DNA from: CAVYHJ01 sp963768165 [NCBI: uncultured bacterium]
GTDB lineage: Bacteria; UBP4; UBA4092
Direction of reading: 5' to 3'
NCBI GenBank assembly: GCA_963768165.1
Contig: CAVYHJ010000026.1
Span: forward strand, 744,001 to 808,000
DNA: 64,000 nucleotides
Within the stretch, counting starts at the first letter, position 1; each line of letters opens with the position of its first letter. This document shows, in pieces, positions 25,998-35,395 of the stretch. Under the pieces are notes generated by a model. The model did no database searches. It saw only the letters and a list, made by a program, of their open reading frames with translations, and was not told the origin of the DNA. A program made the translations under genes and the position numbers.

Positions 25998-28094
25998 CTA
26001 TTTACTATTTTCACTACAACTTAAAATATCTGCAGGAAGTAAGGTTTTCTTAATATTTGGACCACTATAATATACTTTTAAGTCAAAAACGCCTTCTTTT
26101 TGAAAAAATAATGTACGTATTTTATGAAGACCTTTGGCAAGTGCTGCAACTCCTGATTTTTCCCACATAGCATGTACTCCGTCATTATCTATTACGAGTT
26201 CGTTATTAATATAAAGTTTACTTCCATCATCTGAACCCAAATAAAATATATACATTCCATTATCGGGGATATTTATATATCCCTCATAATCAAATCCAAA
26301 ATGCAAATCTTGTTCTTTGGGAGAAAGGGATATTTCATTAACTATTCCTGATTTCTTTGGCTTAAGTTTATTGAAATCCGGCATGGTATCCCATACTCCT
26401 TCATAATAATTGTATTTTAATCCCGGGACGGTTTTCTTAATTTTTGTAGAAGGTGTGAAGGTAACTTTTGAAAATTTCAGTTTTCCAAAACCACTTACCG
26501 GTATACCGTTCTTGAAACACCTGACTGAAAGAATCGTACTGTTTGTTAATTGCAGACTGTTTTTGATTATAGATGAATTGATATTGGGGATAGTTCCATT
26601 TGTGGTATATCTCATAACCACATCATTTCGGTCACAGGTTACCCCAATATCCATACTATTCAAAAATTTGGTAAAATCATAATGGAATTCCGGAGTATCA
26701 TAAATATCGGGAGTTCCTTCAATATCAAGAACCACAACACTGTCTATTTTATCTGAGGATTTTTGGGGAAGGAATATCCGTAAGGCATCCTCTTTTCTTA
26801 TAATCTTTAATGGAGACATATTTTTATCAGCCAACAGGTAAGCCTTTATAGGTTTATTACTAATACCCGGGATTTCCAAAATATGTTTATCCGGCCAATC
26901 AAAGATATGTAAATATAATCTAGTTCCATTCTCTGTTTTTTTCTGGGTACATTTCCCCCATTTCAAATTTTTAAACAGGCTCCCCTGGGTGCTATAAATA
27001 GAATCCCCGTTTACTTTCATCCAATTCCCCATTGCTTCCAGTCGGTCAATACTGGCTTCCGGAACCACTCCTTCACCCGTAGGTCCAATATTTAGTAAAA
27101 AGTTCCCACCCTTGGATGCAATATCCACCAAGTTATAAATTAATTCCTTAACCGACTTCCAGTTATGATCCCCCTTGTTATATCCCCAGCTGTAATTAAT
27201 GGTCATATTTGTTTCCCAGTCTTTATTCATACCGGAGGACGGGATTTCCTGTTCAGGACATAGAAAATCCCCTACTCCGAATCCCCTTACTACTCTTTCA
27301 TTAATAATCAAAGTCGAATCGAGGCTCCGGAGATAATCATATAAATCAATCCCATCGGACTTCGTCCACCACTTTGTCGGAGTCGGAGAATCTGCATTAT
27401 TGGTCCAGTCTCCATCAAACCATAATATCGCAGGATGGTAATTGGTAATCAGTTCTTTTAATTGAGCCTTCATATCCCGGATATAACTCAGCCTGGCGGA
27501 ATCCGAAACCATCGTCGAAAAGGCATACTGGTTGGGACCATAATAACTCTCCTGAGAGGGATGATTCCAATCCATAATGGAATAATACAAACAGAACTTA
27601 ATCCCACGCGCATCGCAGGCCTCTTTGAGTTCTTTTAATATATCCCGGTTTTTAAAGGCTGTAAAATCTTGCAAGTCATATAATTTAGTCCCGGTGACAT
27701 CTTTAAAACTTTGGACATTGGTAGGCCACATGCAAAAACCTTCATGATGTTTGGCAGTAATCACCAGATATTTCATCCCGGCATCTTTTGCCAATTGGGC
27801 TATACTATCGGCATTAAATTGAACTGGGTTGAACTTGGAGGAGACTTTTTGTTGATAATCAGTCTTGTTCCAACGTTCAAAGTAGAACGCCCACTCTCCA
27901 TCCCCCAAATAGGAATAGGAACCAAAATGTATGAACATCCCAAACCGGGCATCCCGCCACCATTTCATTCTATTATCTTTTTCTATTTTATTTTCTGTGG
28001 ACATACAAATCATTGGTAATAATAATGTCAATTGAAATAATAATAATAATTTAAGTAATAAATGTTTACTCTCCGATGACATTCTTTTAGGCAT
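25998..28094 (-). CDS. GH29 alpha-L-fucosidase with C-terminal PA14-like domain
   Basis: 698 residues. A signal or anchor segment (LLLKLLLLFQLTLLLPMIC, about 12-30) leads into the GH29 barrel: WWRDARFGMFIHFGSYS, ITAKHHEGFCMW and AILWFDGDW with the probable nucleophile D227. After the catalytic beta domain comes a chitobiase-C-terminal-like segment (DVVMRYTTNGTIPN…, about 490-545). A PA14-like module follows at about 560-690 (FGFDYEGYINIPDNGMYIF, SDDGSKLYINNELVIDND), a fold that often binds glycans. The enzyme should release alpha-linked fucose from xyloglucan side chains or other fucosylated glycans outside the cytoplasm. GGAG lies 8 nt before the ATG. A second, shorter GH29 gene lies upstream on the same strand, 240 bp away. 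Confidence 0.93.
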   Translation of the reverse strand: MPKRMSSESKHLLLKLLLLFQLTLLLPMICMSTENKIEKDNRMKWWRDARFGMFIHFGSYSYLGDGEWAFYFERWNKTDYQQKVSSKFNPVQFNADSIAQLAKDAGMKYLVITAKHHEGFCMWPTNVQSFKDVTGTKLYDLQDFTAFKNRDILKELKEACDARGIKFCLYYSIMDWNHPSQESYYGPNQYAFSTMVSDSARLSYIRDMKAQLKELITNYHPAILWFDGDWTNNADSPTPTKWWTKSDGIDLYDYLRSLDSTLIINERVVRGFGVGDFLCPEQEIPSSGMNKDWETNMTINYSWGYNKGDHNWKSVKELIYNLVDIASKGGNFLLNIGPTGEGVVPEASIDRLEAMGNWMKVNGDSIYSTQGSLFKNLKWGKCTQKKTENGTRLYLHIFDWPDKHILEIPGISNKPIKAYLLADKNMSPLKIIRKEDALRIFLPQKSSDKIDSVVVLDIEGTPDIYDTPEFHYDFTKFLNSMDIGVTCDRNDVVMRYTTNGTIPNINSSIIKNSLQLTNSTILSVRCFKNGIPVSGFGKLKFSKVTFTPSTKIKKTVPGLKYNYYEGVWDTMPDFNKLKPKKSGIVNEISLSPKEQDLHFGFDYEGYINIPDNGMYIFYLGSDDGSKLYINNELVIDNDGVHAMWEKSGVAALAKGLHKIRTLFFQKEGVFDLKVYYSGPNIKKTLLPADILSCSENSK

Positions 28095-28334
28095 ATTATG
28101 TTGCTCCTTTTAATTGATTTCATTTCGTGCCTTATATGGTTTCCAATAATAAATAGTATCGTCAACATCATGGTATCCGAGGTACTCATCGGATTAATTA
28201 CTCCATTGGTATTTATATTAATGTTCAAAATAACAATATAAAACAAACATTATGCACAGAATGACAATTAAACGATAATGTCCGCATTAAGAATTGCAAT
28301 AAATTATATATCTTATATAATTTATTCCTAAGGT

Positions 28335-29678
28335 CTATTTATCAACCGGTTTGTCCAGGGTTAACTTGATGATCGTATCGATATCAGGTGTTTTATCGGT
28401 ATTTAAGAATAAAGTAATACCATTCTCATCCTGGGATACTTTGATGGGATATCCATTTAAACATTGACTGGCTGTTATTTTTTGTTTAATAGGGGCAATC
28501 TTTAAAGTTTTGTCCGGCCAAGTTATAACATGTACATATATCACATTTCCTTTATAGGTTGTTCCACAAACATGGTCCGTTGGCTGGATAGGTCCACCCC
28601 GAGTGCCATAAATTGATTCACCATACTTATTCATCCAATCACCAATTTCGGATAGTCGCTCAATTTCCTCTTTGGGTATTAATCCATCCGGATCAGGTCC
28701 TACGTTCAGCAATAAATTTCCGTTCCGGCAGACTGCATTAACCAGATGTTGTATTATTTGTTTCAGGGGCATTACAGTAGTATATTTCTTGGAATATGCC
28801 CAGGAACCTTCCGTTATGGAAAAATTTTTTTCCCAGGGATAAGGTCTGATACCCCCGGTGCTCTCCCAACTTCCTTCTTCATTTTTAAAATCCCCTTCCC
28901 AACCGGACCTTGAATTGATTACAACGTGGGGCTGGAGTTTCCGAACCATGGTGTTGAGTTTAATCGGGTCCCATAACCAGGCTGCATCTGCATCCGAACC
29001 CGTATGTCCCAGCCAGCCGCCATCATACCAAAGAACATCAATCTTGCCATATTTGCTCATTAGTTCTTCAACCTGTCCATAACACTGCTTTTTCATCAAT
29101 AAAGCATTTTCCTGCATTTCTTTTGCATGAAAATAACTGGGAAAACGCCAGTCCATGGGGGAATAATATATTCCGGGATGCAGACCTGCCTTGCGTGCCG
29201 CGGCAACATATTCTTTAACGAAATCACGATGAGCAGCCGTTTTCATGCTGGTGAAACCTTTATAACTGGAAGGACTATCCCATAAAGCGAAGCCATCGTG
29301 ATGCCGGGCTACCATGACCATATATTTCATACCTGCCTTTTTGGCTGCAGCCGCCCAAGCATCTGCATCAAACTTGGCCCCTTTAAATTGTTGAGCATAT
29401 TTTGCATACTCATCGGCAGGGATTTGGTGGTTAAACATGTACCATTCAGTATCGGAATCAGCCGGTAAGGCATAGAGCCCCCAGTGAATGAACATACCAA
29501 ACTTGGCATCCTGCCACCACCGAATATCATTTTCTTTCAGTTTTAATTTCTCCGATATGATTGGATTCTTATTCTGTTTTACTGCAGACCGTTGTTCATC
29601 GGTAAGTCCATCGGGACCAACAGAAATATAGGATATTGACATAGTTAGTAATAAACTTGTGGTTATGAAATTGAGCAT
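28335..29678 (-). CDS. GH29 alpha-L-fucosidase
   Basis: 447 residues, the compact form of the family with no added module. The N-terminus is hydrophobic enough to be a signal peptide (LNFITTSLLLTMSISYISVG). GH29 hallmarks: WWQDAKFGMFIHWGLYALP, VARHHDGFALWDS and DVLWYDGGW with the probable nucleophile D219. It shares the same fold and order of motifs as the PA14-bearing fucosidase downstream but is diverged, so the two may prefer different linkages. CGGAGG precedes the ATG by 9 nt. Its promoter is near consensus and is followed by the operator-like GTTATTGATAAC, making this the clearest regulated promoter in the window. Confidence 0.94.
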   Translation of the reverse strand: MLNFITTSLLLTMSISYISVGPDGLTDEQRSAVKQNKNPIISEKLKLKENDIRWWQDAKFGMFIHWGLYALPADSDTEWYMFNHQIPADEYAKYAQQFKGAKFDADAWAAAAKKAGMKYMVMVARHHDGFALWDSPSSYKGFTSMKTAAHRDFVKEYVAAARKAGLHPGIYYSPMDWRFPSYFHAKEMQENALLMKKQCYGQVEELMSKYGKIDVLWYDGGWLGHTGSDADAAWLWDPIKLNTMVRKLQPHVVINSRSGWEGDFKNEEGSWESTGGIRPYPWEKNFSITEGSWAYSKKYTTVMPLKQIIQHLVNAVCRNGNLLLNVGPDPDGLIPKEEIERLSEIGDWMNKYGESIYGTRGGPIQPTDHVCGTTYKGNVIYVHVITWPDKTLKIAPIKQKITASQCLNGYPIKVSQDENGITLFLNTDKTPDIDTIIKLTLDKPVDK

Positions 29679-29713
29679 TCTTTTGCCTCCGGATATATTT
29701 TTACAATAAACTT

Positions 29714-29766
29714 GTTATCAATAACAGGTAGCGAAACATTATATGACCGATATACCGAGTTGTCAA
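29714..29766 (-). promoter_or_regulatory. Consensus promoter with operator for GH29 gene
   Basis: On the minus strand: -35 TTGACA (29761-29766), exactly 17 bp, -10 TATAAT (29738-29743), then 12 nt, then GTTATTGATAAC (29714-29725). The palindrome overlaps the expected early transcribed region. It differs from the lacI-upstream site at the centre. Confidence 0.82.
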
Positions 29767-30026
29767 AAAAAGTTTTATAATCACGTATATTTCATCGTTT
29801 GTTAATTCTGACTCTAAAATAATATTCATCCTAAATTTTGAATGGCTCAATAGTGTACCCTAACTGGAATTGAAATTTTCAATTCCACTTCAACTCCACT
29901 CCACCCAAAGTTAACTATCAGAATATCAAAGGTCTAACATTTTTGTCAGATATCTATCTAAGCGTGGTTGGGCAGGATAATTCGACATTCTTTTTTTATC
30001 ATTTATTATTCTATTTTCGCAGAACT
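29767..30026. other. Non-coding stretch with palindrome copy
   Basis: Together with the promoter to its left this makes a 348-bp gap. TGGAATTGAAA, a central T and the complementary arm form a 23-bp palindrome at 29865-29887 matching the core of the one at 11972-12008 in opposite orientation. Nothing else is recognised. Confidence 0.6.
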
Positions 30027-32459
30027 TTAATGATATTTCTTCCAGTCAGCAATATCTACAGTCGATGGTGTCAAAATCATATGGGTAATCGATTCCGGGG
30101 GAAGGGAATAGGTAAATGAATTATTGGAGACTGCGAAGGATACCGGACCGGTAATAGAGGTTGAAGTGCTGGTAACTGAATAAGCTTTCCCACTTTGAAA
30201 TGTTGTAGGGCTGCTGATAGTAAAGTTACCACGGATAGCTTGAAACATATTTTTATTGAGAACCATAATATGAAGTTCCGAAGAGTTATTATGCATGACA
30301 GAGGCATAGATGGAACTATCGGTGGTATCCGTCATAAGGGCTTGCACATTGGTATCCCCATATTGGGAATTATTTCCGTCATAATTTAAATAGATTTCAA
30401 AGGCTAATGAAGTATAGGTATTGGGAGACTGTTGCTGCCATAAGCTGGCTGCATAAAGACCATATTTACCGAAAATACCCAAGACATCGGCTTGGGCAAT
30501 CCCCCCGGCAATATCCCAACAACTACCAAATTCATATTCCGTGATTGCCAACTTAGTTCCGGGATAATATTGATTGATAGAAGTTTGAATGGTAGGGATG
30601 ATGGGAAGATACTCCGGATAATTTTGAGCAATCCAACTGTTTTCCCGATAGGTCGCATCCCATAGAGTCCGGGGAGCTTGCAACCGCGCCAATTTATCGT
30701 TTAGGTCATCGGTTTGGGGAGTCGTACTCCAAATAATCGGATGGTCACCAACGACCGCCGTATAATAATGGAGATCGAGAACATCGAGTAATCGTTTTCC
30801 ATTAGCCAGCTCTGCTTGTTTCATTTTATCAAGGTAGTAAGCGAGAAACCAATTGTAACCCGACCCGACTGTACTCCAATCAGGGGCATTGTTTAAATTG
30901 AGATAACCACCAAATCCATATTCCACCGGGCCAAATACTTCCGCAGTAGAATCGATAGCTTTGATAGCCAGGGAACAATCAATGCCTTTTTGAACCAACT
31001 CCGTACACATGGTAGCCGTAGGGTGAATCCTAGGATGTGTGGAAGGCCATAAGCTGGGTTCATTATCCAATTCATAAAATTTGACACCGCCGTTGGCCGC
31101 CAAGCCATATTTGTTCACGATAAAATTGACAAACTCATCATTAAATACCGACCCGGAACTTAAAGTAGGTATTAAAGAAAATATTGTTCCTTTGGCAAAG
31201 ACCACCTGGTCCCATCTGGAAGAGGGAGCAGTTTGTGCAAGGGTGACATCGCCATTTTTATCAGCGGCCACATAACCAGCCAAAGGTAGCGTCAATAAAC
31301 AAGGAGACCCATTGGTGGAAGCCAGCGCATAAAAGGTGGTCATTAAGCTACCCGGGGAATTGGAAGCAGCGCCGGTAATATTAAAGATGGAGTCCAACCA
31401 ATCATCGCTTTCTTGATTATAATCACTGCCGGCATTGGAAGCATTATTGACCCAGTTATATCCGGTTAACCGGTTGCCTCCCAACCGGTAAAAGGGATAA
31501 GTCAAAGCAGTCATTATTGGATCATTATAAGTTCCCCAATAATTAAATCCATAGACATAAGGACTGATGGGGGTTTGTCCGGTCTGGGGTGAAATAGAAT
31601 AATTGACAGTGATATGTGAAATGGTAATGGTAAACGCCTGGGTGGCACTGGAGGATAATGAATCAGTCACTTGAACAGTAAAATTATAGGTTCCTTCGGA
31701 GGTCGGTATCCCAGAAATCAATCCGGTACTGCTGGAATTATAAAGTGATAAACTGGGAGGCAATGTTCCAGTTGTGGTTGTCCAACCATATGGGGGGGTA
31801 CCGCCGGTAGCTTGAATGTACTGTTCATAAGGATAATTCAATGACCCATTGGGTAAACTGAGAGTCGAAATAAACAAAGGATTACTACTGAGACTTGGCC
31901 CAAATAATGTGTTATCAATTTTCAAAACCGCCGTTCCGGTTCCGGTATCAGTAATATACAATTGGATTCCGATATTATCCATCGGAGTTCCCAGGGTGGT
32001 ATCATTTCGATATAGAGTGAATCTCTGCCAAGTGGTCGAGATATTGTTAGCATATCCTGTAGGAGCAGGGCCGGAACCGGTAGTTGCCTGAGTATAGCCG
32101 GGGGTTGCCCAAATCCACCCGGAACCCTGCTGAGAAAATCCTTGAGTAAAAATCGGGTAAGGCTGATTAGAATTGGTTATTTCGGCATAAAAGCTCCAAA
32201 TGGTATCAAGACCTAAAATAAATGGCGGATTGAGGGTATCGATATGAATATCCAAGATGGCAGTGGATGTTTTATAGACAGTAACATACATGCAATCATC
32301 CCCAGAAAACCCGCCGGGTCCCCAACCAATAGTAGCCGTACCGTTTGTAACCGCCCAACCGACAGTATCGCTGGATAAATTAAAATCTGAAAAATAATAG
32401 GCGAAACATGAACTTACAATAAATATCTTTAGAAACAAAATGAATAATATCTTTTTCAT
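30027..32459 (-). CDS. GH44 endo-glucanase/xyloglucanase with CBM-like and Ig-like domains
   Basis: 810 residues, secreted (MKKILFILFLKIFIVSSCFA). Residues about 22-190 form a beta-rich, possibly carbohydrate-binding domain. Residues about 195-280 are a putative-Ig (He_PIG-type) domain: LPNGSLNYPYEQYIQATGG, LPPSLSLYNSSSTGLISG, TVQVTDS. The GH44 catalytic part runs from about 285 to 790: ISPYVYGFNYWG, FYRLGGNRLTGYNWVNNASN, KFYELDNEPSLW with acid/base E467, and LAITEYEFG near 640 with the nucleophile. GH44 enzymes cleave beta-1,4-glucans and often prefer xyloglucan. A paralogue of the same architecture lies directly upstream. Both end in a short tail of the form I-x-x-W-x-K-Y. Confidence 0.92.
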   Translation of the reverse strand: MKKILFILFLKIFIVSSCFAYYFSDFNLSSDTVGWAVTNGTATIGWGPGGFSGDDCMYVTVYKTSTAILDIHIDTLNPPFILGLDTIWSFYAEITNSNQPYPIFTQGFSQQGSGWIWATPGYTQATTGSGPAPTGYANNISTTWQRFTLYRNDTTLGTPMDNIGIQLYITDTGTGTAVLKIDNTLFGPSLSSNPLFISTLSLPNGSLNYPYEQYIQATGGTPPYGWTTTTGTLPPSLSLYNSSSTGLISGIPTSEGTYNFTVQVTDSLSSSATQAFTITISHITVNYSISPQTGQTPISPYVYGFNYWGTYNDPIMTALTYPFYRLGGNRLTGYNWVNNASNAGSDYNQESDDWLDSIFNITGAASNSPGSLMTTFYALASTNGSPCLLTLPLAGYVAADKNGDVTLAQTAPSSRWDQVVFAKGTIFSLIPTLSSGSVFNDEFVNFIVNKYGLAANGGVKFYELDNEPSLWPSTHPRIHPTATMCTELVQKGIDCSLAIKAIDSTAEVFGPVEYGFGGYLNLNNAPDWSTVGSGYNWFLAYYLDKMKQAELANGKRLLDVLDLHYYTAVVGDHPIIWSTTPQTDDLNDKLARLQAPRTLWDATYRENSWIAQNYPEYLPIIPTIQTSINQYYPGTKLAITEYEFGSCWDIAGGIAQADVLGIFGKYGLYAASLWQQQSPNTYTSLAFEIYLNYDGNNSQYGDTNVQALMTDTTDSSIYASVMHNNSSELHIMVLNKNMFQAIRGNFTISSPTTFQSGKAYSVTSTSTSITGPVSFAVSNNSFTYSLPPESITHMILTPSTVDIADWKKYH

Positions 32460-32627
32460 AAACAGTGATTTCTTTATAGGTGAGATGATTTAATATTTAG
32501 TCAATGTTGAATAAACTTATAATTGAGAGTTCCTAACCACGGATAAGGTTTTATTTATCATTATACAGCAAGACACAATGTCTAAGCTATAGTATAAGAG
32601 TATGGTGAACTTTATTTTCACAATACT

Positions 32628-35057
32628 TTAGTAATATTTTTCCCAACCAGGTATCTCGAGAGGAGTAGTTGTCAGTATCAAATGGGTAATGGATAATGGA
32701 GGAGGATTGTAAGTAAAAGAATTATTTGTTATTGTGAAGGATACGGGTCCGGTGATAGATGTTGAGTCACTTGAAACCAAATATACTTTTCCACTTTGGA
32801 AAAGTGTTGGACTATTGATTGTAAAGTTTCCATAGACCGGTTGAGTCAAAGTTTTATTGAGTACAATGATATGTAATTGCGCTTGACTGCTGATTGTTGC
32901 AGCGGTCACAGAGGCATAGATGGAGGTGTCTGTGGTATCGTTCATCAACGCCTGCACATGGATATTTCCAAAAGTTGAATTATTCCCATCATAATTCCGG
33001 AACATTTTAAAAGCCAAGGAGGTATAGGTTTCCGGACCATTAAGAGCAAAATAAGTAGCTGCATAGAGACCGTATTTCCCATAAATCCCCAAGGAATCTG
33101 CCTGAGCAATCCCTCCGGTGATATCCCAGGCACCACCATAATTATATTCCGTGAAAGACAGTTTGGTTCCGGGATAGTAGGTATTAATTGTAGTTTGCAT
33201 AGTGGGTATAAAAGGTAGATATTGATCTTCCCATTGTGCAATCCAACTCGGTTCAATATAATTCTTATCCCATAATGTCCGCGGCGCTTGCAAACGGACA
33301 AGTTTATCACTTATTGTATCATTGACAGCAGATGTGGCATTAATGGCATTCCCTTCGGCATCGGTCGCAGAAGTATAACAGTGTAAATCCATAACATCCA
33401 ACAATCTCTGTCCATAGGACACAGAGGCTTTATGCACTGTATCTAGATAGTAAGATAAGAACCAGTTCGGTGAATATCCGGTGCTCACACTGGCCCAATC
33501 GGGTGCATTTTGCAAGCTTAAATAACCTACAAATCCGTATTCAACCGGACCGAATATTAGAGCGGTCGAATCCACCGACTTTACGGTGGTAGAGCAAGCA
33601 ATCGTCTTTTGGACTAGTTCCGTGCAACAGGTTTGGGTGGGATGAATTCGGGGGTGAGTTCCCGGCCAAATTGAAGGTTCGTTATCCAGATCATAGCCCA
33701 TGATCCCGCCGTTTTGGGCCAAACCATATTTATTAACCAGAAAATTGACTTCTTCATCCACAAACACGGAATTAGTACTCAGTGTCGGTGTCAAGCTGAA
33801 AGGAGAGCCCTTTTGATTTACCACTTGATCCCATCTATACGAGGGAGCGGTTTGAGCCAAGCTAACGATACCGGTATCATCTGAGGCAACATACCCCGCC
33901 ATAGGAACGGTGAGAATACATTTTGCGTTTGCAGTGGTTGATTGTTCAAAAAAAGTGGTGAGTACACTCCCTGCAGTAGTCGCTGCAGAACCGGAAATTC
34001 CAAAGCTATTCGCTAAACTACCACTATTTTGAAACCAATCACTTCCATCATTAGTATCGTTATTAACCCAGTTATAAGGGGTCATCTCGTTTCCACCCAA
34101 TCGGTAAAGAGTGAAATTCTCACCCCCAAACATTTTCTGGTTGGTGCCATAGATATAAGGACTGATAGTGGATTGGTCCAAGAGAGGGGAAATAGTGTAG
34201 TTTACACTGATTTGGGAGATAGTAATTGATAGTGCTTGCGTTACACTGGAGGACACGGAATCCGTGACTTCAACTGTAAAATTATATATTCCCAGAGCAC
34301 TGGGTGTTCCAGATATTACCCCCGTGCTGTTGTATAAAGATAATCCGGGAGGTAACAAACCCGATACAGTTGACCAACTATACGGAGGGACACCGTTGTT
34401 TGCTTGCAGAGTTTGACTGTAAGGGTAATTCATTGATCCATTCGGCAAATAGGTTGAATTAATAACTACCGGACCGAAATTAAGACTTGGCCCGAATAAA
34501 GCATTATCAATTTTAAAAATAAAAATACCGGTATTCGTGCCAAGGACGAATTGAATACCAATTTCGTCCATAGGAGTCCCCAAGGTCGTATCATTTCTGT
34601 ATAAGGTAAATCGTTGCCATGTTGTAGAAATACCCCCTGTGAAACCCGTCGGCGGAGGACCGGAGCCTGCCGTTGCTCCATCATATCCTGGATTTGCCCA
34701 CGTCCAACTCGCTCCTTGCTGAGAATATCCCTGCGTATAAATAGAAGGAAAAGAAGCGGACGATGAAAGAGCAGCATAAAAACTCCAAATGGTATCTACG
34801 CCAAGAGTAAAAGATGGGCTTGTATAATTAAGATACGCGTTACCACTGGTCGTGGAAGTTTTATTTACATAAATATACATACAATTATTTCCTAAATAAC
34901 CACCCACTCCCCAACCGATAGAGGCCGTTCCATAATCGCATGTGCTAACCCAACCTACAGTATCGCTTGCTTGTACAAAATTTGCGGAATAATACGCCAA
35001 AATCGGAGATATGATAATTATGAACAGAATTGGTGTTAAGAAAAGAATCTTTCGCAT
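32628..35057 (-). CDS. GH44 endo-glucanase/xyloglucanase, paralogue
   Basis: 809 residues with signal peptide and the same order of domains as the neighbouring gene: beta-rich N-terminal domain (about 22-190, SDTVGWVSTCDYGTASIGWG), putative-Ig domain (about 195-280), GH44 catalytic part (ISPYIYGTN, YRLGGNEMTPYNWVNND, GYDLDNEPSIW with the acid/base Glu, LSFTEYNYGGAWD with the nucleophile). The catalytic segment lacks a few residues found in the paralogue after ISPYIYG. Clear similarity over the whole length shows a tandem gene duplication followed by substantial divergence, which could give different substrate or cleavage preference. The two genes are 168 bp apart with no terminator seen between them. 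Confidence 0.92.
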   Translation of the reverse strand: MRKILFLTPILFIIIISPILAYYSANFVQASDTVGWVSTCDYGTASIGWGVGGYLGNNCMYIYVNKTSTTSGNAYLNYTSPSFTLGVDTIWSFYAALSSSASFPSIYTQGYSQQGASWTWANPGYDGATAGSGPPPTGFTGGISTTWQRFTLYRNDTTLGTPMDEIGIQFVLGTNTGIFIFKIDNALFGPSLNFGPVVINSTYLPNGSMNYPYSQTLQANNGVPPYSWSTVSGLLPPGLSLYNSTGVISGTPSALGIYNFTVEVTDSVSSSVTQALSITISQISVNYTISPLLDQSTISPYIYGTNQKMFGGENFTLYRLGGNEMTPYNWVNNDTNDGSDWFQNSGSLANSFGISGSAATTAGSVLTTFFEQSTTANAKCILTVPMAGYVASDDTGIVSLAQTAPSYRWDQVVNQKGSPFSLTPTLSTNSVFVDEEVNFLVNKYGLAQNGGIMGYDLDNEPSIWPGTHPRIHPTQTCCTELVQKTIACSTTVKSVDSTALIFGPVEYGFVGYLSLQNAPDWASVSTGYSPNWFLSYYLDTVHKASVSYGQRLLDVMDLHCYTSATDAEGNAINATSAVNDTISDKLVRLQAPRTLWDKNYIEPSWIAQWEDQYLPFIPTMQTTINTYYPGTKLSFTEYNYGGAWDITGGIAQADSLGIYGKYGLYAATYFALNGPETYTSLAFKMFRNYDGNNSTFGNIHVQALMNDTTDTSIYASVTAATISSQAQLHIIVLNKTLTQPVYGNFTINSPTLFQSGKVYLVSSDSTSITGPVSFTITNNSFTYNPPPLSITHLILTTTPLEIPGWEKYY

Positions 35058-35395
35058 ATTTCACTACACTGATTTGTTTGTAAAACGTTTTCTGTGTATA
35101 CTACTCTATATTTCACGTAACTGAATTCCTGTTCAATCCAGTATCCGCCCTATAAAATGACCGGATATCTTTTTCACTATTACTAAGGTTAGTTTATTAG
35201 AAAAAAGAACATGGGTCAAGCAAAAACCTCCGAATTTCAGGAAAATTTTCATCTTAAAACCCATTCTAACCCACCCAAAATCATCCAAACCGTTGAGAAT
35301 ATCATCATAAAAGACTTTGGAATAATTTCAAAAGACCAGATTCCTACAGAATTTTTTAATCGCGGGGTATAAACTCTCTCTTTGAGTTGATAAGG
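35058..35395. other. 338-bp region upstream of the GH44 pair
   Basis: Contains the palindrome AAAACGTTTT (35082-35091), with central CG like LacI/CcpA-type operators but a different half-site from the GTTAWCGATAAC sites. It lies about 25 bp before the GH44 start. A weak -35 TTGAAC is present about 45 bp further upstream, without a convincing -10. No gene is seen. Confidence 0.45.

Noticed and set aside
28028-28246. 72-codon frame upstream of the PA14-bearing fucosidase
   Set aside because: It overlaps the fucosidase N-terminus in another frame, shows no domain and is explained by low-complexity AT-rich sequence.
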